A stretch of DNA of 64,000 nucleotides from Clostridium sp. AT4 (lineage in GTDB: Bacteria > Bacillota > Clostridia > Lachnospirales > Lachnospiraceae): positions 1 to 64,000 of the forward strand of contig NZ_LN999828.1 in NCBI RefSeq assembly GCF_001517625.2. The letters are read 5' to 3'. Positions within the stretch are counted from its first letter, which is position 1. Every line of letters starts with the position of its first letter. Positions 38,129 through 46,659 of this stretch are shown here, piece by piece. The notes under the pieces are model-generated. The model was not told where the DNA came from and made no database searches. It was given only the letters and a program-made list of their open reading frames with translations. Made by a program: the position numbers and the translations under genes.

Positions 38129-38202
38129 TCGGAGTAACAGGATTTGAACCTGCGACCTCTCGGCCCCCAGCCGAGCGCGCTACCAAGCTACGCCATACTC
38201 CG
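38129..38202 (-). tRNA. tRNA-Pro (GGG)
   Basis: On the minus strand CGGAGTA (38202-38196) pairs with TACTCCG near 38130. The 7-nt anticodon loop CTGGGGG between CTCGG and CCGAG gives GGG. Discriminator A at 38129. Confidence 0.95.
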
Positions 38203-38329
38203 TGTCGAACGAACTATTGTAGTATAGCATATATTTTTCATTTTGAAAAGTATTTTTACCAAAAAAATATGTTTTTTATGAAATACATTGCTGGATAAAA
38301 CTGGCTTAGGACAGGAAAGGACAGAGAAA

Positions 38330-39121
38330 ATGGACAGAATGAGAAAACGGATCGTCAGTTTTGATCTGGATATGACCCTTTTGGATCATAAGACATGGAA
38401 AATTACAGAAAGCGCTCTTAAGGCGCTGGAAATTTTGAGAAAAGATAATGTGATCGTGATTGCCAGCGGACGAAATATGGATCTGCCCCTGAGTGTTGGG
38501 TACAGGGATCAGCTCCAGCCGGATGCGGTAATCCATATGAACGGCACCCGTGTAGTTGCGGAAGGGAAGACATTGTATGAGCATACTATGGACAAGAAGC
38601 TTTTGAAACGTCTACTGGCATTTGGGAAGGAGCGAGGGATTGCTCTTGGCGTAACGATGGAGAATGGGGATTATTATACTGCGCCCGAGGAGGTAGAGCG
38701 GATTGATGTGCTGCGCTGGGGAGAAACCAGCCGCCATTTTGAGGATCCTATGAAGCTTTTGGAGCTTCCGGTGCGGACATTGGCCTATATAGGAGGCCCG
38801 GATCGCGTGAGAGAGCTTGAGGAGCATTTTCCGGAATGTAAGTTTTTCATGTTTGCAGGAAAAACCGGGGCAGATGTAGTGGAAAATGAGGCGTCCAAGG
38901 CAGAGGGGTTAAAGCGCCTCTGTGAGTATTACGGAATAGATCTGTCACAAACAGTGGCTTTTGGGGATAGTATGAATGATTTTGAGATTGTTTCCAGGGC
39001 AGGTATCGGGATTGCCATGGGTAATTCCGTGGAGGAACTGAAGGCGGCTGCCGATTATGTGACAGATCCCATTGACCGGGACGGGGTATGGAATGCCTGC
39101 CGGCATTTTGGATGGATATGA
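38330..39121 (+). CDS. HAD-superfamily sugar-phosphatase (Cof type)
   Basis: 263 residues. HAD motif I VSFDLDMTLLD near residue 10, motif II in VIASGRN, and motifs III/IV in SKAEGLKRL and VAFGDSMNDFEIV, with the C2-type cap between them. Start ATG 38330 is preceded by AGAGAAA; ATG 38339 is an alternative. Members dephosphorylate sugar phosphates or flavin and PLP precursors; the substrate is unknown. Lpd follows after 11 nt. Confidence 0.9.
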   Translation: MDRMRKRIVSFDLDMTLLDHKTWKITESALKALEILRKDNVIVIASGRNMDLPLSVGYRDQLQPDAVIHMNGTRVVAEGKTLYEHTMDKKLLKRLLAFGKERGIALGVTMENGDYYTAPEEVERIDVLRWGETSRHFEDPMKLLELPVRTLAYIGGPDRVRELEEHFPECKFFMFAGKTGADVVENEASKAEGLKRLCEYYGIDLSQTVAFGDSMNDFEIVSRAGIGIAMGNSVEELKAAADYVTDPIDRDGVWNACRHFGWI

Positions 39122-39132
39122 GGAGGAATGAG

Positions 39133-40557
39133 ATGGCAAAACAGTTTGACGTAATAGTAATCGGCGCCGGGCCGGGAGGCTATACAGCCGCCCTTAAGGC
39201 AGCGGAGTTTGGACTTAAGGTGGCTGTGATTGAGACGAAGAAAATAGGCGGTACCTGTGTAAACAGGGGATGTATTCCAACCAAAGCGCTTTTGTATGCT
39301 TCCGGTATGTTCCGGATGATGCAGAACTGTGATGAATTTGGCGTGTCTACCGATTTTATTTCCTTTGATTTTCAAAAAATGCAGTCTTACAAAAAGAAGG
39401 CAGTGGACCGGTACAGAGGAAGTGTAGAGGGACTGTTTGAGGAGAATCATGTGGAGGTAATATACGGAAAAGGCACACTGCGCCGGGGACGTACGGTGGA
39501 GGTAGAGCTGGCAGAGGGAGGCCGGGAATTTTTTGAGGGTAAGACGGTGATCCTGGCAGTGGGAGCGGTTCCGATGATGAATGAGATTCCCGGAGCAGAT
39601 CTTCCTGGAGTGTGGAACAGCGACCGGCTTCTGGCGGCTAAAAGCTGGAATTTCGATCGGCTGACCATCATGGGAGGCGGAGTGATCGCTGTGGAATTTG
39701 CCACCCTGTTTAACAATCTCTGTTCCAATGTAACCATTGTGGAGAAGAAAAAGCATCTCATGGCCCCTATGGATGATGTGATGTCAACGGCTCTTGAGCG
39801 TGTGCTGCGCAGGAAAGGAATCCAGGTTTACTGCGATTCTACTGTTACGGAGCTGTCACAGGGGGAAAATGGCTTAAACTGCGTCATTACCCCCAACAAA
39901 GGAGGTGAACCCATCCGGACCAGAGCAGGTCAGGTTTTGATGGCCATTGGCCGTAAACCGAATGTACAGGGGCTTTGCGGACCGGATGTGAGCCTTGAGA
40001 TGAAAAATGGGAAAATTGCGGTTTCACCGGGGTTTGAGACAAGTGAACCCGGTGTTTATGCCATCGGAGATGTGTGTGCAGATATTCAGCTGGCCCATGT
40101 AGCGGCAGCCCAGGGTACATATGTGGTGGAAAAAATTGCCGGCCGTCCTCATACTATACGGCTTCAGTCAGTACCCAGCGGTATGTATGTTTCCCTTCCC
40201 ATTGTGCCTAACTGTATTTATACGGATCCGGAGATTGCTACCGTTGGCCTTACGGAGGAGGAAGCGGGCCTGCGGGGGCTTAAGGTGCGATGTGGTCATT
40301 TTTCCATGGAGGAAAATGGACGTTCCATTATCTCAGGGGAACAGGACGGCTTTATCCGGCTGGTGTTTGAAGCCTACAGCAATACCATTGTAGGAGCACA
40401 GATGATGTGCCCCAGGGCAACGGATATGATTGGGGAAATTGCCACTGCAATTGCAAATGGACTGACAGCAGAGCAGATGTCATTTGCAATGCGGGCCCAA
40501 CCGACGTATAATGAAGGCATAGGTGCAGCCATTGAGGATGCGCTGAGAAAGGCTTAA
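39133..40557 (+). CDS. lpdA: Dihydrolipoamide dehydrogenase
   Basis: 474 residues. FAD motif VIVIGAGPGGYTAALKAAE, redox-active disulfide GGTCVNRGCIPTKALL (Cys near 41 and 46), NAD motif MGGGVIAVEFATLF, and C-terminal dimer domain with active-site HxxPTxxE-like AQPTYNEG, where the usual histidine is replaced (MRAQPTYNE). AGGAGG lies 6 nt before ATG 39133. No acyltransferase or glycine cleavage genes are adjacent, so the partner complex is elsewhere. The missing His would normally weaken lipoamide turnover. Confidence 0.85.
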   Translation: MAKQFDVIVIGAGPGGYTAALKAAEFGLKVAVIETKKIGGTCVNRGCIPTKALLYASGMFRMMQNCDEFGVSTDFISFDFQKMQSYKKKAVDRYRGSVEGLFEENHVEVIYGKGTLRRGRTVEVELAEGGREFFEGKTVILAVGAVPMMNEIPGADLPGVWNSDRLLAAKSWNFDRLTIMGGGVIAVEFATLFNNLCSNVTIVEKKKHLMAPMDDVMSTALERVLRRKGIQVYCDSTVTELSQGENGLNCVITPNKGGEPIRTRAGQVLMAIGRKPNVQGLCGPDVSLEMKNGKIAVSPGFETSEPGVYAIGDVCADIQLAHVAAAQGTYVVEKIAGRPHTIRLQSVPSGMYVSLPIVPNCIYTDPEIATVGLTEEEAGLRGLKVRCGHFSMEENGRSIISGEQDGFIRLVFEAYSNTIVGAQMMCPRATDMIGEIATAIANGLTAEQMSFAMRAQPTYNEGIGAAIEDALRKA

Positions 40558-40580
40558 GGAAAGAGACAGGAGGAAAAAGG

Positions 40581-42374
40581 ATGCATATAACAGATGAAAG
40601 AATCCAGAGCTTAAGAGAGAAAATGAAGGAATACCGGATGGATGCCTATCTGGTGCCTACGGCTGATTTCCATGAATCCGAGTATGTGGGAGAATATTTC
40701 AAATGCAGAAAATATCTTACCGGATTTACCGGATCAGCAGGTACAGCGGTAATTACCATGAACGAGGCATGTCTGTGGGTGGACGGAAGATACTTTGTTC
40801 AGGCTGCAGCTGAATTAAAGGGAAGCTGTGTGAAAATGATGAAGATGGGACAGGAAGGCGTTCCGTCTGTACAGGAGTATCTGGAGGAACATGTACCGGA
40901 GGGCGGCTGCCTGGGCTTTGACGGAAGAGTGGTCAATTCCCTTACCGGCTTAAGCCTGGAGAAGAATTTAAGGGAAAAGGGTGCCCGCATTATATGTACC
41001 GAGGACCTTGTGGGAATGATCTGGCAGGATCGCCCGGAGCTTTCCTCTGAGCCTGCCTGGATTCTGGAGGAAAGGTATGCTGGAAAGTCTGCGGCAGATA
41101 AGATTGCAGATGTACGGGCTGCCATGAAAAAGGTTCATGCCACGGTTCATGTGCTTACAACGCTGGATGATATTGCATGGCTGTTAAATATCAGGGGAAA
41201 TGATATTTCTTACAACCCTGTGGTACTTTCCTATGTGATGATTACTATGGAGGACGTTCGTCTGTTCATCAATGAAGCTGTTCTTAATGATGAGATTTGT
41301 GGATATTTGGAGTCTATGGGTGTTGTGATTCTTCCATATAATGATATCTATAAGGAAGCAGGAGCGCTTCAGGGAGAAAAGGTGCTGTTTGAGCGGGAGA
41401 AGGGAAATTATGCCCTGTATCAGGCTATGGCAGCGCAGAATGAGATCATTGACCGGATGAACCCTACGTCAGAGGCAAAGGCCAAAAAGAATCCGGTGGA
41501 AGTGGAGAATGAGAAGAAGGCCCATATTAAGGACGGCATTGCAGTAACCAGGTTTATGTACTGGTTAAAGCATCAGATTGGAAAAGAAACCATTACAGAG
41601 ATGAGTGCGTCTGAAAAGCTGGAGGGCTTCAGAAAGGAGCAGGAGGGATATATTGAGCCCAGCTTCAATACCATTTCTGCCTACGGCCCCAATGCGGCCA
41701 TGTGCCATTATTCCGCTACAGAGGAAAGCAATGCAGTTTTAGATGCAAAAAGCTTTTATCTGGTGGATTCCGGCGGCCAGTACTATGAGGGAACCACAGA
41801 CATCACAAGAACCATTGCACTGGGAGAACTGACAGCAGAAGAAAAGGAGCATTTTACCCTGGTTCTCATCAGTATGCTCCGCCTTCAGGCAGTACGGTTT
41901 TTATACGGCTGCAGAGGCTTAAGCCTGGATTATGTGGCAAGAGAGCCATTCTGGAGCAGGGGACTGAATTTTGACCACGGAACCGGACATGGTGTGGGAT
42001 ATCTTTCAAGTGTCCATGAGCGCCCCAACGGAATCCGTTTCAAAATGGTTCCGGAGCGCTGTGACAACGGAATATTGGAGGAGGGAATGATTACCTCGGA
42101 CGAGCCGGGACTGTATATCGAAGGAAAGCATGGAATCCGTACGGAAAATCTGATTCTCTGCAAAAAGGATGAGAAGAATGAATACGGTCAGTTTATGAAA
42201 TTTGAATTCCTGACCTTTGTCCCTATTGATGTGGACGCAGTGGACAAGAACCTGATGACAGAGCGGGATGTGGAGCTGTTTAATGCATATCATAAAGAGG
42301 TTTATGAGAAGATCAGTCCGTATCTGGAAGGGGACGAGAAGGAGTGGCTTAAGAAGGTAACGGCTGCGATTTAA
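40581..42374 (+). CDS. Xaa-Pro aminopeptidase (aminopeptidase P, M24B)
   Basis: 597 residues, the long three-domain form. Two N-terminal creatinase-like domains (about 1-310) precede a pita-bread catalytic domain. Metal ligands are visible in LVDSGGQYYEGTTDITRT, HGTGHGVGYLSSVHE and the glutamates of MITSDEPGLYIEG and HGIRTENL. It removes N-terminal residues before proline. No signal peptide. It follows lpdA by 23 nt and ends in a terminator. Confidence 0.95.
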   Translation: MHITDERIQSLREKMKEYRMDAYLVPTADFHESEYVGEYFKCRKYLTGFTGSAGTAVITMNEACLWVDGRYFVQAAAELKGSCVKMMKMGQEGVPSVQEYLEEHVPEGGCLGFDGRVVNSLTGLSLEKNLREKGARIICTEDLVGMIWQDRPELSSEPAWILEERYAGKSAADKIADVRAAMKKVHATVHVLTTLDDIAWLLNIRGNDISYNPVVLSYVMITMEDVRLFINEAVLNDEICGYLESMGVVILPYNDIYKEAGALQGEKVLFEREKGNYALYQAMAAQNEIIDRMNPTSEAKAKKNPVEVENEKKAHIKDGIAVTRFMYWLKHQIGKETITEMSASEKLEGFRKEQEGYIEPSFNTISAYGPNAAMCHYSATEESNAVLDAKSFYLVDSGGQYYEGTTDITRTIALGELTAEEKEHFTLVLISMLRLQAVRFLYGCRGLSLDYVAREPFWSRGLNFDHGTGHGVGYLSSVHERPNGIRFKMVPERCDNGILEEGMITSDEPGLYIEGKHGIRTENLILCKKDEKNEYGQFMKFEFLTFVPIDVDAVDKNLMTERDVELFNAYHKEVYEKISPYLEGDEKEWLKKVTAAI

Positions 42375-42448
42375 TACAGGAGGAATAGAGATTTGGAAGC
42401 ATCTTCCATATTTTCGGAGCATTTTGTAATGTAACTGTGTAAATAGAA

Positions 42449-42495
42449 AGAGACGTCGTTTCACGCTGTTTAGGCGAGGAATGCGTCTCTTTTTT
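42449..42495 (+). terminator. Terminator after the aminopeptidase P gene
   Basis: AGAGACG (42449-42455) pairs with CGTCTCT (42484-42490), followed by TTTTT. Confidence 0.85.
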
Positions 42496-42508
42496 ATGGA
42501 TAACAGAC

Positions 42509-43099
42509 TTATTTTACATCCGGAAGGTCTACCAGAGTATAGTCGTGATGGATGGCAGGCAGAATTTTTGTAATCAGATCTTGTGTTTTTAGTTTAAGGC
42601 TGGAGGTGTTAATACAGGGGTGACAGCCGATAAAAGCATGATTTTCTATTACGTCCCGGTCAATGAGAAGGCGGATCTTATTTTCGGCATCATTCATAAG
42701 CCCCAGAACCGTAACCGAACCGGGAGTCAGATCCATCAGCTGTTCCATAAATTCCGGTTCTCCAAAGGACAGGCGGGCGCTTCCAATCTGCTTGGACAGG
42801 GCGGCTGTCTTAAACTTTTTCTCACCGGGAAGGAGAAGAAGATAAAAGGCAGTTTTCTGGGCATTGCGCAGAAACAGGTTTTTGCACATGGGGGTTCCCA
42901 GAATTTCATCCACCTGTCTGCAGGCTTCAATGGTGGGAAGGGCGTCGTGATCTACACGCTCGTAGGAAATATGCAGGGAATCCAGAAGGTCATAGGTTCT
43001 CAGTTCCTTGGGAAGGCGTCCGGAGGAATCGGCGGGGCGTCCGGCATAGATGGTGGGATCAATATGGTAAGATAACGGTGGTTGTAATTGGTTTGTCAT
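42509..43099 (-). CDS. Prolyl-tRNA editing protein (ProX / YbaK-related)
   Basis: 196 residues with the YbaK/EbsC aminoacyl-tRNA deacylase fold: ERVDHDALPTIEACRQVDEIL, KNLFLRNAQKTAFYLLLLPGEKK with the conserved active-site lysine, and NHAFIGCHPCINTSS. Such free-standing domains hydrolyse mischarged Ala-tRNA-Pro in trans. Transcribed on the minus strand towards the aminopeptidase terminator. Confidence 0.88.
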   Translation of the reverse strand: MTNQLQPPLSYHIDPTIYAGRPADSSGRLPKELRTYDLLDSLHISYERVDHDALPTIEACRQVDEILGTPMCKNLFLRNAQKTAFYLLLLPGEKKFKTAALSKQIGSARLSFGEPEFMEQLMDLTPGSVTVLGLMNDAENKIRLLIDRDVIENHAFIGCHPCINTSSLKLKTQDLITKILPAIHHDYTLVDLPDVK

Positions 43100-43288
43100 A
43101 GGAATACCTCGTATTTTTGCAGTGTCTGTGCGGCAGAATTAAATGCAGTGAAGGAATAACCGTGCGGTTGGGGCAGCTGCCGGATATACAGCGGTTTTGT
43201 TACACATTATAAGGAATCTGTGATAAAATGTCGATAGCAGATAAGAAAGAATATAATAGATTTATGAAAAAGGAGAGTTTGTAAATAT

Positions 43289-44830
43289 ATGGAAAACAGA
43301 GAGGCGAATGAACGAATTAAGAGAACAGATGCAGGAAAGAATAAAAAAGATGTAAGGCCAGATGGAAAAAAGAAGGATGCAGGAAGAGCCGGCGTACCGG
43401 AAAGAAAACAGAAAAGTCTCTGTCCTGTAAGCAAAAAATGTGGTGGCTGTCAGCTGCTTGATATGCCCTACAGCCAGCAGCTGACATTAAAGAAAAAGCA
43501 GCTGGAAGAGACATTAAAGGGAATCTGCAAGGTTCAGACTGTGATTGGAATGGAACAGCCATTTCATTACAGAAATAAGGTTCATGCGGTGTTTGACCGC
43601 GACCGCAGAGGAAATATTATTTCCGGGATTTATCAGGAAAATACCCATATCGTAGTGCCTGTGGAAAAATGCCTGATCGAGGATGAAAAGGCGGATGAAA
43701 TTATCGGGACTATCCGGGGAATGCTTAAATCCTTTAAGATCCGGACCTATGATGAGGATACGGGATACGGCCTTCTGCGCCATGTGCTGATCCGGAAAGG
43801 ATTTCAGTCAGGGGAGATCATGGTGGTACTGGTTACTGCATCACCGGTATTTCCTTCAAAGAACAATTTTATAAAGGCACTTCGGGAAAAGCATCCGGAG
43901 ATCACAACCATTGTACAGAATATCAATGGCCGGGGAACCAGTATGGTATTGGGAGACCGGGAGCAGGTTCTTTATGGAAAGGGATATATCACGGACCAGC
44001 TCTGTGGCTGTACCTTCCGTATTTCTTCAAAATCCTTTTATCAGGTGAATCCGGTACAGACAGAGAAGCTCTATAATCTGGCCATTGAGTTGGCTGGGCT
44101 TACAGGAAAGGAAACAGTGCTGGATGCCTACTGCGGGATCGGAACCATTGGCATCATAGCCAGCCGCAAAGCCGGCCAGGTGATCGGAGTGGAGTTAAAT
44201 CAGGATGCAGTCCGGGATGCTGTAAATAACGCAAAGCTGAATCAGATTTCCAATATCCGTTTTTACTGCAATGATGCCGGCCGGTTTATGGTAAATATGG
44301 CGGAGCGGGGAGACCGAGCCGATGTAGTCATCATGGACCCGCCCAGAAGCGGAAGCACAGAGGAATTTATGGACTCCATTAAGAAAATGGGGGCGGATAA
44401 GCTGGTGTATATTTCATGTAATCCTGAGACATTGGCAAGGGATTTGAGGTATATGAAGAAGCTTGGGTATCGCGTGGATGGAAATGCGGTTGGGGTGGAT
44501 ATGTTTGCGGAGACTTATCATGTTGAGACGGTAGTTCTTTTGTCCAGAAAAACTCCGGATGATACGATAGAGGTCGACTTAGACTTGGATGAGCTTGATA
44601 TTACCGCTGCTGAGTCAAAGGCTACCTATCAGGAAATCAAGGATTATGTGCTGAAAGAATTTGGCTTAAAGGTTTCAACTTTATATATTTCCCAAATTAA
44701 ACGCAAATGTGGTATTGATGTAGGAGAACATTACAATATTTCACAGAAAGAAAATCAGAAAGTACCACAATGCCCGAAAGAAAAGGAAGATGCTATCCGA
44801 GCTGCTCTTGAACATTTTGCGATGATCTAA
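43289..44830 (+). CDS. rlmD: 23S rRNA (uracil-1939-C5)-methyltransferase RlmD with element-encoded C-terminal extension
   Basis: 513 residues. A lysine-rich N-terminus precedes the 4Fe-4S motif CPVSKKCGGCQLL (near 45-55). The SAM domain has LDAYCGIGTIG, VIMDPPRSG and the catalytic cysteine in YISCNPETLARDL. A normal RlmD would end about 10 residues after HVETVVLLSR (411-420). Here 93 extra residues follow, including an EIKDYVLKEFGLKVSTLYIS helix-rich segment and QCPKEKEDAI, which is not part of RlmD. The junction coincides with the left end of the mobile element. ATG 43289 is preceded by AAGGAGAG. Confidence 0.9.
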   Translation: MENREANERIKRTDAGKNKKDVRPDGKKKDAGRAGVPERKQKSLCPVSKKCGGCQLLDMPYSQQLTLKKKQLEETLKGICKVQTVIGMEQPFHYRNKVHAVFDRDRRGNIISGIYQENTHIVVPVEKCLIEDEKADEIIGTIRGMLKSFKIRTYDEDTGYGLLRHVLIRKGFQSGEIMVVLVTASPVFPSKNNFIKALREKHPEITTIVQNINGRGTSMVLGDREQVLYGKGYITDQLCGCTFRISSKSFYQVNPVQTEKLYNLAIELAGLTGKETVLDAYCGIGTIGIIASRKAGQVIGVELNQDAVRDAVNNAKLNQISNIRFYCNDAGRFMVNMAERGDRADVVIMDPPRSGSTEEFMDSIKKMGADKLVYISCNPETLARDLRYMKKLGYRVDGNAVGVDMFAETYHVETVVLLSRKTPDDTIEVDLDLDELDITAAESKATYQEIKDYVLKEFGLKVSTLYISQIKRKCGIDVGEHYNISQKENQKVPQCPKEKEDAIRAALEHFAMI

Positions 44831-44862
44831 AGGTCATTGCTGATTTCAAGGAGGAATAGCAT

Positions 44863-45234
44863 ATGAAGTCATTATTCGAAGAAATGGGCGGTACATATAC
44901 GCTCGGAGCAGATGGAATGTATTATCCGGATTTGGAACTTCCGGAGGAAGAACCGCATTACGGAAAGTACGGCAGAATGCGTCTGCGCTATCTGAAAGAA
45001 CACCATAAGATGCTGTACAACACACTTTTGCTGGATGGAGAACTGGTCAAACATCTGAATGAGGTGGATGATACCGCTAATCAAAGAATGGAACTGTTGA
45101 CCCTGCAAATGCAGGAGCAGCAGGGCATAAACGAAGCATTAAAGGCTCGTGATCAGATGGCATGGGTTGGTGCTTGCAATAACATCCGAAATGCGGCAGA
45201 GGAAATTGTTTTGAATGAATTGATATGTTGTTAA
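44863..45234 (+). CDS. tnpV: TnpV-like transposon-encoded protein
   Basis: 123 residues, soluble and mostly helical. The MKSLFEEMGGTYT start and the DQMAWVGACNNIRNAAEEIV ending are characteristic of TnpV proteins of Tn4451-type clostridial elements, whose role is not established. It lies 32 nt after rlmD with AAGGAGG as ribosome-binding site, just inside the left end of the element. Confidence 0.85.
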   Translation: MKSLFEEMGGTYTLGADGMYYPDLELPEEEPHYGKYGRMRLRYLKEHHKMLYNTLLLDGELVKHLNEVDDTANQRMELLTLQMQEQQGINEALKARDQMAWVGACNNIRNAAEEIVLNELICC

Positions 45235-45274
45235 ATCGAGAAGGAGGGAGTGATGAATTCCCTCCTTCTCGATT
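45234..45274 (+). repeat. Perfect 16-bp inverted repeat after tnpV
   Basis: The arms 45234-45249 and 45259-45274 are exactly complementary around a 9-nt loop. No T tract follows, so it may be a terminator-like mRNA stabiliser or a protein-binding site. It begins on the last base of the tnpV stop codon. Confidence 0.75.
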
Positions 45275-45438
45275 CTGAAGATATCATCTCTTTTGGAGAA
45301 TGAAAAGGGATTTTGTAGAAAAATTTATGCTTATATACTAAAATGCACATAAGGAAATACAAAGCTCTACAAATTATTTATTTATGTGTAACGAATGATG
45401 ATTTCCGGGTACTAACTTAGCAGAAAGGAGGAAGTACG

Positions 45439-45924
45439 ATGGAATCAATGGAAGAAATATACCAAAACCACTCAAAAAAGGTCTATACGTTTCTACTAAG
45501 TAAAACATGTAACCATGAACTTGCAGAAGAATTAACACAGGAAACTTTCTTTTGCGCTGTAAATAGTATTAACAAGTTTAAAGGAAATAGCAGTGTATTG
45601 ACATGGCTTTGTGGTATTGCTCAAAATCTTTGGCTCAAGTATTTAAGAGACAATAAATCATTTGAAGATTTATCAAATTATGAAGACATGTTGACAATTT
45701 CTTCTGCTGAAGATGAACTATTTATCCAGTGGGAAAATGTAGAGATATTGAAGTCGCTACATAATCTTGATGAACCGATGAGGGAAGTTATGTATTTACG
45801 GTTGATTGGAGAAATATCTTTCGCTCAAATCGGTGAAATAATAGGCAAAAGTGAAAATTGGGCTCGTGTTAATTTTTATCGTGGAAAAAAAAGAATATTT
45901 GAGGAGATGAAGAAAAATGAATAA
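45439..45924 (+). CDS. ECF-type RNA polymerase sigma factor
   Basis: 161 residues. Sigma region 2 is at about 5-70 (MEEIYQNHSKKVYTFLLSKT, ELTQETFFCAVNSI), and region 4 at about 105-158 (LHNLDEPMREVMYLRLIGEISFAQIGEIIGKSENWARVNFYRGKK). The overlap of 8 nt with the downstream zinc-finger anti-sigma gene is typical of an autoregulated pair. AT-rich codon use differs from the neighbouring host genes, consistent with cargo. The promoter region contains TGTAACGAA (45386-45394), which may be its own -35 element. Confidence 0.88.
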   Translation: MESMEEIYQNHSKKVYTFLLSKTCNHELAEELTQETFFCAVNSINKFKGNSSVLTWLCGIAQNLWLKYLRDNKSFEDLSNYEDMLTISSAEDELFIQWENVEILKSLHNLDEPMREVMYLRLIGEISFAQIGEIIGKSENWARVNFYRGKKRIFEEMKKNE

Positions 45925-46399
45925 AGAATTGCAGTGCAATATAGTCAATGATTTACTACCTTTATACATGGATGATTTGACATCCGAGGAAACAAATTCA
46001 TTTATTAAAAAGCATTTGGAAGAATGCCAAAATTGTCAGAATGAATACCGGACGTTTAAAGCAGAATTAAGTAATTCAGCCAACAGGAATAATGCTACAA
46101 AAATGCAAGAGATTGATTATCTGAAAAAAATAAACATATATCAAAAAATGAATTTTGTTTTGGGTGCAATCATCAGCTTCCTGTTTGGGGCATGTTTACC
46201 TGTATTGAAAGTTGGCATACCTGTACTTCTAAACGGAGCAGTCCCTGATTATTATCTGGCACGACTTCAAATCGCATGGCATATCGGTCTTTTGAAAATG
46301 ACAGTTTCTGGAGTAATAGTGTGCCTTATTTATATGATTATTATGTTTATAATCAAGAAAAAGCTAAACAGCAAAACCAGTCGAAATAGTCAACCGTAA
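45917..46399 (+). CDS. Membrane-anchored zf-HC2 anti-sigma factor
   Basis: 160 residues. The N-terminal zinc-finger-like domain has CNIVNDLLPLYMDDLTSEE and HLEECQNCQNEY (HX3CX2C, near residues 34-41). Two hydrophobic segments (about 78-100 and 120-142) anchor it in the membrane. It should hold the preceding sigma factor inactive until a signal arrives. The start overlaps the sigma gene end. Confidence 0.85.
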   Translation: MNKELQCNIVNDLLPLYMDDLTSEETNSFIKKHLEECQNCQNEYRTFKAELSNSANRNNATKMQEIDYLKKINIYQKMNFVLGAIISFLFGACLPVLKVGIPVLLNGAVPDYYLARLQIAWHIGLLKMTVSGVIVCLIYMIIMFIIKKKLNSKTSRNSQP

Positions 46400-46447
46400 A
46401 GAGAGTGGCCTGTATCCATCGCTTCAATCTGGTTTTGCAATAAATAT

Positions 46448-46542
46448 AAGGGATGACAGCATAAAATGCTATCGCCCTTTTACATCATTTAGAAAGAGCC
46501 ATGACTGCACTCCATATCAGAGTGAAAGCCGTGGCTTTTAAC
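46448..46542 (+). terminator. Two consecutive intrinsic terminators after the sigma/anti-sigma operon
   Basis: The first hairpin (46448-46480) has AAGGG...GCAT / ATGC...CCCTT arms with TTTT. The second (46494-46542) has GAGCCATG / CGTGGCTTT arms with an inner CACTC / GAGTG pair. Confidence 0.65.
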
Positions 46543-46583
46543 TTGTGGTTAAGTTTTTATCTCCATGATTAACAACTGCTCGA

Positions 46584-46612
46584 TTGTGCTATGAATATCA
46601 GCTTGCTATAAT
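46584..46612 (+). promoter_or_regulatory. Promoter of the XRE regulator gene
   Basis: TTGTGC (46584-46589) and TATAAT (46607-46612) with a 17-nt spacer, 48 nt before the ATG. Confidence 0.65.
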
Positions 46613-46659
46613 AAAGACAACAAAGAGCTTTTTGTAATATCCTCAAAGGAGATTAAGAT

